Below the pieces are notes generated by a model that saw only the letters and a program-made list of their open reading frames with translations, ran no database searches and was not told the DNA's origin. Shown here piece after piece: positions 57,020 to 64,000 of a stretch of 64,000 nt of DNA. The stretch's first letter is position 1. Every line of letters starts with the position of its first letter. Location of the stretch: the NCBI GenBank assembly GCA_036362985.1, contig JAYGXS010000010.1, forward strand, positions 7,026,396 through 7,090,395, given 5' to 3'. This DNA comes from Ligula intestinalis. Taxonomy: Eukaryota; Platyhelminthes; Cestoda; Diphyllobothriidea; Diphyllobothriidae. Made by a program: the position numbers and the translations under genes.

Positions 57020-57700
57020 TGGATACCCGAGTTGGAAGGCAGTGGTGATTCCAAGCAGACATCCTGAACGGATCCATAATTTAACATTTGGGTGGTCCCT
57101 CACGTCGGTGTTCGCATGCTCCTTCCTACCCGTGAACTTGTACATCCTTAAAATGCGCATTCACAGCAACTCTGTCCACACGAATCCACGAGCACCAATG
57201 GGCAATGAAGAGACGTGACAATTTGTCCGAAGCGACTATGCATTTCCTCGACAAAGGACACACCTTTGCATGGGACAAAACGCGCATCATGGGCGTTTGC
57301 CCCTCCAAAAAAGGCCGAGAAGTTCTTGAGGCCATTCACTCCGATGATTCATGCATCAGCCACCGTATCGTTTTAGGTGGAGTGTACAAACATCGCAAAG
57401 AAAGGTGGAGGAGACTTCACCTGATAGCTGCGAACAACATGAACTGCAATTCGTGCTCACAAAGAATGATCCAGATTGACTTCGGACCGTCGCCAATTAC
57501 AGTTGACAATTAGCCATTACGCTATTGCGACCACGCATTATGTCCATCACAGTATGAGACAAATTTCAGATACCATTAACCGCCAATATGAGGCAATTAT
57601 ATAACTGTGCCGACTCTTAAGAAACCTCAATTTTTCTTTGCAAAGTTGTCCCCAGTCTGATGATGACCTAGGGATCTAGCGTCGAAAATTGAGTAAATAA
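57020..57700 (+). mobile_element. Penelope-like element, fourth family, 3' end
   Basis: A frame from 57205 shows HFLDKGHTFAWDKTRIMG, KGREVLEAIHSDDSC and SHRIVLGG. This is the GIY-YIG C-terminal region with the KGHTFxxDxxxIxG landmark. The upstream nuclease core is decayed. A hammerhead motif lies at 57651-57694, about 140 bp beyond the end of the frame, in the expected terminal-repeat place. Confidence 0.85.
57651..57694 (+). ncRNA. Hammerhead-like motif with strong stem II, fourth PLE family
   Basis: CTGATGA is at 57657-57663. Stem II pairs GAC (57665-57667) and CTAG (57668-57671) with CTAG (57676-57679) and GTC (57681-57683), around loop GGAT, with a bulged C. GAAA is at 57684-57687. The next bases, ATTGAG, do not form the expected stem III and NUH triplet, and stem I is not seen. 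The extra T after CTGATGA matches families A and B. Confidence 0.65.
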
Positions 57701-58034
57701 AGATTCATAATTCCCTTAAAAAATGCCTTTCCTTTAAGTTGCATTTCTTTGAATGCCAGCCTTTTATTTTGCTCGAAATACTTATTTTTTGAAGTATCAA
57801 AAACAAAATTGAAAAATAAAAAGTTGCACGGTCAACCGCTTACCCTTTCCATTTAAAGACACGTTAAAGTTTACCGCAAAAACTGGTTGGACCCTCTTCT
57901 AGTTTGACCGTTGTTGCATATAAGCAGCATCTGTTGAAATATCAATAAACCCTGGAGATTGGTGTTCAGCAAAATATTCAATTGGCTTGATAAAAACTAC
58001 AAGAACGACAACAAAAATTTTCATTGTAAAGTAG

Positions 58035-58998
58035 CTTCACTATCTCATGCAATAGCGGCCGGAATTCTAAAATATATTTCAGATTGGAACATATTAATTG
58101 CGGATGGTTGTAATAGAGATGATCACACAGTCTTATCTCAACATATTTTAGACACCTGTGGATGCCGTCTTTTTAATGAGCTTCTATTTGACCCCCAAAA
58201 CAAAGCTAGTTTTATAAAAAGTGACTACTTAAGTAGCATACTTTTTGTCATTAATTTCGAATGCCTTTATAGATTCGAAGATATTTTTCGGAAAATATGC
58301 ACGAGCAAAATATTGCTTGTACTCGTTTGGTAGCAAATTATGCCTTCTTTAAATTGTATACTTGAAGGAAGGGTATCTTTTGGTTTTAAAAAAGGTTTCT
58401 TAAGTGCCGAATAAGTTTGGAACGTAGTGACCGCTACACCGGAATTCAAGGTTTACAGACTGCGCACTGCGTACATCCTTTTAAAAGAAAAGTACGATTT
58501 TTTGGCTACAGGTTGACGAAGAACTCACATGGTTCCCAAAAATGTTGCAATATATATATATATATATATATATCATGCTTTATACACTAAAGGAAGCAAT
58601 AACAAATGAAAGATATGATGTTTACCGCATAAACACTTGAAAATTGTAAAAAAGCTTATAATTAGAATATTTTTAAAACTGAAAGATACCCTCTCTGTAA
58701 GAATAAAATTGAAAGAAGGCGTAATTTTCTACCAAAAGAGAACAAGCAATAATTTATTCGTGCATGTTTTCCAAAAGTATACGACAAAAAGGTTTAATTA
58801 TTTATTAGTCAATTTTTATAGTTCATGCTTTGCCTCGGCAGTCAAAAAGAAGCTTGTTAGAAAACCGGCATCTTGACGTTTCTAAAATATGTTGAAATTA
58901 GGCATCTATGATCATCTCTATTACAACCATCCGCAATTTATATGTTGAAATCGAAAATTATTTTGGAATCCCGGCAGCTTTTGCATGAGAAAGTGAAC
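58035..58998. mobile_element. Foldback element, copy 3, divergent
   Basis: The ends are TTCACTATCTCATGCA and its inverse TGCATGAGAAAGTGAA. The arms pair through GCGGATGGTTGTAATAGAGATGATC / GATCATCTCTATTACAACCATCCGC and onward. The interior blocks (ACTACTTAAGTAGCAT, GCAAATTATGCC, GAAAGATACCC) are recognisably those of copies 1 and 2. The outer arms differ. An (AT)n tract lies near the centre (58552-58573). The 124-codon frame at 57959-58333 runs through the left arm and looks fortuitous. Confidence 0.85.
58552..58573 (+). repeat. (AT)n microsatellite
   Basis: Eleven AT units near the centre of the third foldback element. Confidence 0.9.
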
Positions 58999-59939
58999 CT
59001 ACTGTAGAGTGGCCACTAAGTTACCCCAGTCAAAACTTTAGCAACAGTAGTTTAAGGAGTGCACATCATATACCCCTAGTACTAGCCTCTGGTTTAACTG
59101 AAACAGTGGTTTTACAGTTTTTATGAGTATGAATTAAGATGAGCAGTTAAATAATTTCTTTATGCATTTTCATTTTATTTTATTTTAAAATTTTATTGTT
59201 TGATTTCCTAACCTGTGTTAGCATTTAACTTATAAAAGAAGAACCTGACTATCAAAATACAGCTTTCCTAAAATGTCTTTTAAAAATAGAAATAGTAGTT
59301 AGAAGGTCGTCAAATTTAACTAACCCCAGGTCCAGCTCACTGTTCTGGAGTAAGTTTTTTTATAATTGATGGCGGGAAAACCCGCGCACACCTTCAATTT
59401 AAATGCGGAACAACTTACTCCAGCGGTCACGGCAAAAAATTCAACTTCATTTTTCCACTTAATAATTAATTCTAAAAATTTCATTGTCTGCCTTTCCTAT
59501 TTCCCAATCCCCGAAGCCGCTGCAACCAACGTTTCCATGGGTAAAAATGCTGGAGCCATGGTTATATTAGGTGCACTTCATAAACTACCTTTGGCAATAA
59601 TTTTAAGTGCAGGAAACAAAAAACAGTAATCTTGCTTCAACGTTTTCAGCCAACAACAGGAAACCTGAAGGCCTCTGAGGCACTATCTCGGTAGACTAAG
59701 CACGTCGTAGATTAGATCCGACCATCACTACACGTTTTTCCAGCGGCAAAACCCTGGTTTCATTTTTTTGTGCAGGTCCGTGCTTCAGAATTTCTATCCT
59801 TACTGTGGACAATCAGATGCACTTGAAACTATCAGGGTGCCCTTAAAAAACTTGGCCTGGACGGTCGCCAACTGACGGGATAACATGGACACCATAGTCA
59901 CTCTAGTGTGTGTCTTGTTGGGTGGAGTGGCTTACAGTG

Positions 59940-60015
59940 GGCTGAGAGTCAGGCTGCAATTGCTTCTTCTTAATGTGGCCTTTATGATGCTACCGCGCAT
60001 CAGGGAGCCTACCCA
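59940..60015 (-). repeat. Repeat S, - orientation
   Basis: GCTGAGAGTCAGGCTGCAAT, TTAATGTGGCCTTTATG and GGAGCCTACCCAGC are inverse to 60586-60665. Confidence 0.6.
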
Positions 60016-60585
60016 GCACGGTGTGCTGTTGGTACACTAATCGGAGTGTCTTCGAGCACATCGCGTCGGCAGCCCCCCTCATATCCGATCTTCTCGATTT
60101 TGTCTTGGCATCGTATTCACGTGTGAGAGTTGTCAGAGAGTGGGGTAAAATCCTCGCAAGTCTACTTTTACTGTGATCCAGCTGCAGTCCCCGCATGGCT
60201 TTAGCTCGCTGAAGCTCGTGGCGGACATAGTCGAGAGCGCCCATCGAATTGTCATACCAGCCGACAGTGCCCCCGTCGTTTTGGACGATCGGTTGCCGCG
60301 TGCTCCAACAAGCCGCAGTCAATGCTGACGCAAGCCGAACCCGACACTGAGGCAAGTTGGACAAGCTGCTCGAAGGCTACAACAAGCTGAAGCAACGCAG
60401 CGAATTACCGCGAATGAAAAACAAGAGTTAAACCAAACTCACTGGGAATATACCCACTCGCTCACCCCTCCCACCTACGATTCGGATGTCATGACTAAAA
60501 CAATAGGCCCGGCGATGGGGGGAAGTATAGGTGGCTGCGCGAAAGTCACTCAACAGGGACACACTTGACTCAGCCAACTCGCTTG

Positions 60586-60885
60586 GTATGCTCCCACGTG
60601 CGTGGGAGCGCCATAAGGGCCATATTAAGAAGAAGCCATTGGAGCCTGACTCTCAGTCCTCCACCTTCTCGTATACGTACACACAAACAAACGCGTACTA
60701 GAGGAGCAGGAACGTAGGTGGTTCAAGTCATCCCGTTAGTTGTTAAACCCGCCCAGTCACGGCTTTTAGTGCACCGTGATAGATTCAAACGGTGAAGAAG
60801 GAGGACTGAGAGTCAGTCTCAGTGACTCTTTTATAATGTGGTCTTTATGGCGCTCCTAGGTGGGAGCCCACCTAGCGAATTTGTA
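60586..60885. repeat. Repeat S, inverted pair
   Basis: The left arm is CTCGCTTGGTATGCTCCCACG, GCGCCATAAGGGCCATATTAA, CTGACTCTCAGTCCTCC (60579-60663). The right arm is its inverse, GAGGACTGAGAGTCAG, TTTATAATGTGGTCTTTATGGCGC, GGTGGGAGCCCACC (60803-60880). A third copy lies at 59940-60015 and a weaker one at 38507. This could be a second, smaller foldback family. Confidence 0.65.
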
Positions 60886-61134
60886 TTTTTATGATGTATG
60901 GTACGCACACATGTCAGTGGGTTCAGGCGTTGGAATAGTCAGGGAATGGTTTATATCCAGCAAGGCTACATTCCTTAGAATCCAGATGTCTGCCTTCAGC
61001 TTGCTGCAGCTTTTGGTGGACGCCATCAAACACGACGATCGAACTGCTGCTGGGAACAGGTGGAATAAGGCAAAAACAGGCAGAAAAAAAACTCTATTAA
61101 TGGCTCGTTTTTAACATGAATGAAAAATTCCGCG

Positions 61135-61262
61135 ATCCAGATAATTGCATGCACGAGGAAGAAGACGTGTTGAGCAACATATCAGTTGATTTATTGTTCT
61201 GAGCTTTCGAACTCTTAGATGAGTTCATCGTCAGAGATGAGAAAGCAACCAAAATGAAGGTA
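61135..61262 (-). repeat. PLE family B terminal repeat, - orientation
   Basis: It contains the intact hammerhead motif and the block GTTGAGCAACATATCAGTTGATTTATTG, whose inverse is found at 61965-61995. With the + oriented copy on the right it flanks the coding remnant as an inverted pair. Confidence 0.78.
61198..61237 (-). ncRNA. Hammerhead-ribozyme motif, PLE family B, fully intact core
   Basis: On the - strand: stem I is UCU / AGA; the CUGACGA box is at 61234-61228; an extra U; stem II is GAACUC / GAGUUC, six perfect pairs, with loop AUCUAA; GAAA is at 61208-61205; stem III is AG/CU with no loop; the cleavage triplet is CUC. Cleavage would fall between 61201 and 61200. All core bases match the hammerhead consensus. 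Because stem III is two base pairs without a loop, two molecules would need to pair. Confidence 0.87.
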
Positions 61263-61392
61263 ATTATATTGTACATAGGCCAATCAACTGTCAGAAAACA
61301 TCAGGTTGTCAGGGGGCTAGAAACCGCAATCGAAAAAGGGATGGGGGAAGGGGGCGGCAACAATTTTTCACTGGAGTCGGGGGGGCATTAAA

Positions 61393-61710
61393 GTGGTGTA
61401 CGCTAGTAAGCTGTCAGTGGTGTACGCTAGCGCAGAGACTGACCATAACTTCGATCTCAAATTAGCGACTATCGTGTGCCGAGAAGCCTCAAAAGCCGAA
61501 AGGCTGACTCTCAAGGCATGGCAATTGGATGCAACTTTGATCAACAGGCCTCTAGAGATGCCAGCAGCCTACAAATTTTTGCATCATTGCTTGGCAAAGA
61601 GACGGAACGAAACCAAACCAGACATAAGGAAGGCAAGTGAAGACGATCCCACAACGAACCAGCCAGAAGAGGATGCGGGGTTACCAGGGCCCTCTACCGG
61701 GTGACAAGGC
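61393..61710 (+). mobile_element. Penelope-like element family B, C-terminal coding remnant
   Basis: An open frame reads SAETDHNFDLKLATIVCREA, KAERLTLKAWQLDATLINR and LEMPAAYKFLHHCLAKRRNE, ending GLPGPSTG. It matches the C-terminus of the copy at 13557-13180 line by line. The nuclease itself is missing. The + oriented terminal repeat with a hammerhead follows at about 61710-62010. Confidence 0.9.
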
Positions 61711-62010
61711 GGCACACAAATTGCTGTTCATGACCCCCATCTCCACCGACAGCTGGTTAGCGTACACCACGTTAATGCCCCCCGATCCCAGTGACGACGT
61801 TTTGTCCCCCCCCCTCATCCATCCTTTTTTTGATTGCTGTTTGTAACCCCCTGACAACCCGATGGTTTCTGACAGTTAATTGGTCTATGGCCTCTGTAAT
61901 TGCCTTCTTTTTGGTTGCTTTCTCATCTCTGACGATGGATTCCTGTAAGAGTTCGAAAGCACACAACAATAAACCAATTGATATGTTGCTCGACACGCCT
62001 TCTCGCTCGT
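61711..62010 (+). repeat. PLE family B terminal repeat, + orientation
   Basis: It follows the coding remnant directly and ends with the hammerhead motif and AACAATAAACCAATTGATATGTTGCTCGACACG, the inverse of 61160-61195. Confidence 0.75.
61926..61966 (+). ncRNA. Hammerhead-ribozyme motif, PLE family B, cleavage site mutated
   Basis: CTGACGA is at 61929-61935, with stem II region TGGATTCCTGTAAGAGTTC and GAAAGC. The cleavage triplet CTC has become CAC and stem I AGA has become ACA. Its U16.1 is lost, so it should not cleave. Confidence 0.7.
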
Positions 62011-62539
62011 TTATTGGTGATGGGGTCACCCAGTATAACATTTTGTAGAAAGTTATAGGAGCAATCAGAACATGGTTGTATAAACATGGTGAGGAAAGCA
62101 TATTTTAATGTCCTCGCTTCGGATTTTCGTGTACTAACGGCAACGACAAATGTAATAATTACTCTGATTTTCTTTGTATCTAAGATATGAACTTTCTGTC
62201 TGTGTCTTGCTGGATGGAAATGCGGGAGATATAAAAAATTTTCAACGTATTTAGTGTGAAAATCTCGAAGTTAATTGTGCCGAACAATTAAAACGTAAAA
62301 AAAGCTTAAAAAATCTGCCAATTCCCTTTTTCGTGCTTAAACTCAATTTGGCTGAGGGCAGTTGTTACTTGGGGAAAGCCCAAACCAACGCGTCATCCAA
62401 CGCCAATGCCGGGAATGTTGATGGCCGAGGAATAATCACGTCAGATTACACCACATGTGATGAACGTTTAGCAGGTTCGCACTCCAACCACCAAGCAATT
62501 TTCTTTCAAGCTACCCATCAACCCCAGTAGAAGAGTCGT

Positions 62540-62700
62540 TAATTGTGTGTAGTATTATAGTGAGTGTATCCTATAAGTGCATGCGTTACCCATTTCTGCC
62601 ATTGTATATAGTTATGTCTCTCGTGAAGCAACAGCGATGGACTTCGAAACCTCAGGCGGATAAAGTCTTGTATCACCGACCGCATATTCTTTTTCTTCTC
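62540..62700 (+). repeat. PLE family A-like terminal-repeat relic
   Basis: TATCCTATAAGTGC, then TATAGTTATGTCTCTC, GACTTCGAAACCTCAGGCGGATAAA and TTTTTCTTCTCAAAG follow the order of the family A repeat. Confidence 0.65.
62614..62657 (+). ncRNA. Hammerhead-like relic, family A
   Basis: The box reads CTCGTGA for CTGATGA. GAAAC is intact, followed by CTC for GTC and then AGGCG. It is very probably inactive. Confidence 0.5.
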
Positions 62701-63313
62701 AAAGACAGCTTTTTATAAAGTCTCCGAGTGCGTGCATTTTTTTTCTTGGATGACAAATTTATTTCAATGAGGCCTAGAACAAGCCACTCCTTTTGAAATA
62801 CGAAGCATTTGACAAATTCATGTGTGTTTGCCGAGCCGACGATAACTTGCGGGTCAGAGTCGACTGTCTGCGTACGGTAAATAAATGTACTGCTTCGCCT
62901 ACTTAAACATAGACAGTAAAAACTTAAATGCAACTAAAGCGTTACTTGCGAGTAAACGCTGACATCAGTTGACACGGGTAATAAGTCCACCCTATGTGCG
63001 TAAATTGCAGGTTCGAGCAAAATAGAAAAGCAAAATTAAATCCAAGTACTGGGGAATTCTCGTTAGCGCTTAGGGAGTGTCTATTTTGCACAGTAGTAGA
63101 ACGGGGGGACAACCTAGGAACATGCATTCTTTATTCTCCAATTCTGACCCCTGCTTTCCCGAAAAAACGAAATGCCCGAGTGCTATGTAATCAACTTTAG
63201 CCAATTTGAGGAACTAACTTACGTCAGAATAGGCCTTTTTATGTTAAATTAATGCACTGTTTTTTATGCATGTGTTCTGTGGCTGATGTCTTTGGTTTCC
63301 TGTTTTGTTATAG

Positions 63314-63480
63314 AATTCGAGAAATACTTCATCGGGCCATTACGGAAAATGACCTACTGCACAACTTGGAGGATTCGCAAACATATGAAATAGTTGACTG
63401 TATGTATCCCGTTACATTTTCCAGTGGAAGTCTCATAATTCAAGAAGGTGAAAAGGGATCAGTGGTGTACGTACTAGAAG
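63314..63480 (+). CDS. cGMP-dependent protein kinase (PKG), exon 2
   Basis: Acceptor TTTTGTTATAG at 63303-63313, donor GTAAGT at 63481, length 167. After the shared Arg codon it encodes IREILHRAITENDLLHNLED, SQTYEIVDCMYPVTF and SSGSLIIQEGEKGSVVYVLE, ending with the first base of a Gly codon. This is the linker helix and the first beta strands of cyclic-nucleotide-binding site A. EIVDCMYP is a PKG hallmark. The rest of site A, site B and the kinase domain lie beyond the window. Confidence 0.93.
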
Positions 63481-64000
63481 GTAAGTTGGTTTTAAACTGT
63501 GTCCCGTAATGCCATTAAAAACCAAAAGTTGAAATATATTCCCTCATTTATTTTGACAGAATATATCGTACCGCTGAATATGGTGCCATTTGGTAAAGAG
63601 AATATCCCCTGTTTCACACACAGGTTTTATTTGTGCTTTGATTTGTGCCTATATATAAATAGATTGACAAAGGAACGAAGCAGGCATTTCGATTAGATAT
63701 AAAGAAAACCATAGGGGTTCTTTGAAATGTAACATGGCTATATTCATGACCGCTACGTTCGCCACCATAGTCCATACGTTAATTTATTTTCAATCTTCCA
63801 ATACATAAGTCAATAATAGTTATCTTATACCTTCGACGCTAGCTAATTTTCCTAGAAATTTGTCAGCATAAAAATATGTTCTTCAATGGAATTGAGGGAG
63901 ATATTCCAAAGCCATTTTCAGCGAACATACGTTCAAGGTAAACATAAACTATGTTGAACCGGTGGTAGGTTAAGTAGTCAATTGCTGAGCTAGTTTAGTG
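63481..64000 (+). other. PKG intron 2 (start)
   Basis: Non-coding, AT-rich. It starts GTAAGT and continues past the right edge. Confidence 0.8.

Larger units (their letters stand above)
52287..63313 (+). other. PKG intron 1, about 11 kb, repeat-filled
   Basis: It starts GTATGT and ends TTTTGTTATAG, in phase 2. It holds an assembly gap, a repeat relative at 53320-53440, two foldback elements, a tRNA-like duplication, and PLE remnants at 57.2, 61.4 and 62.6 kb. The stretches 52390-53300, 53450-54750, 55725-56147, 56661-57000, 59000-59930 and 62700-63313 hold nothing that I recognise. Confidence 0.88.

Noticed and set aside
57959..58333. 124-codon frame as a protein gene
   Set aside because: It runs into the left arm of the palindromic foldback element, and the frame is not kept in the other copies.
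1..64000. CRISPR arrays, operons or other prokaryotic systems
   Set aside because: No regularly spaced short repeats with unique spacers and no prokaryotic gene layout. Introns and retroelements show a eukaryotic genome.

Overview
The window is eukaryotic. Genes are sparse and split by introns, there are no operons, and most of the sequence is decayed retrotransposons and other repeats. The mix of Penelope-like elements (PLEs) with hammerhead ribozyme motifs, an RTE/SR2-like LINE, a CR1-like LINE, a Gypsy remnant, and a divergent single-exon rhodopsin-type receptor fits a parasitic flatworm (cestode or trematode). That assignment is inference. A 10-N gap (53155-53164) shows this is a draft assembly.

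Host genes. (1) The 5' part of a cGMP-dependent protein kinase gene lies on the + strand. Exon 1 (51868-52286) carries the dimerisation coiled coil and the autoinhibitory segment. Exon 2 (63314-63480) carries the start of cyclic-nucleotide site A. The two are separated by an 11-kb intron full of repeats, and the gene continues beyond the right edge. (2) A seven-transmembrane receptor lies on the - strand (43713-44927), uninterrupted, with altered DRY and NPxxY motifs. (3) A protein-disulfide-isomerase-like b'-a' unit lies on the + strand (about 26063-26935). It has a CVHC active site and no ER-retention tail. It is either an exon or a truncated copy.

Repeats from left to right: 1.5-3.4 kb tRNA-like SINE units; 3.6-4.3 kb PLE (family B); 5.8-6.5 kb unclassified repeat; 7.6-10.7 kb PLE family C terminal repeats around a 0.93-kb foldback element; 13.0-13.7 kb PLE-B; 14.8 kb PLE-D start; 16.1-17.5 kb duplicated unit; 18.25-19.3 kb LINE; 20.9-23.2 kb Gypsy; 25.3-25.9 kb SINE units; 28.5-29.2 kb PLE-A joined to a CR1 LINE at 29.25-30.0 kb; 31.9-32.8 kb PLE-A; 32.75-33.5 kb second unclassified repeat; 34.4-37.3 kb two PLE-D/E copies; 40.3-41.3 kb foldback fragment, PLE-A terminal repeat and SINE; 45.7-50.9 kb a large PLE-A complex; and, inside the PKG intron, two foldback elements, SINE duplications and three PLE remnants.

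The most interesting signal is a set of about 18 minimal hammerhead-ribozyme-like motifs in the terminal repeats of four PLE families. In families A and B, stem III is only the self-complementary ACGU or AGCU, so two copies would have to pair. Families A, B and the 57.65-kb copy also share an extra U after the CUGANGA box. Alongside them is a family of nearly perfect 0.93-0.97-kb palindromic foldback elements with no coding capacity.
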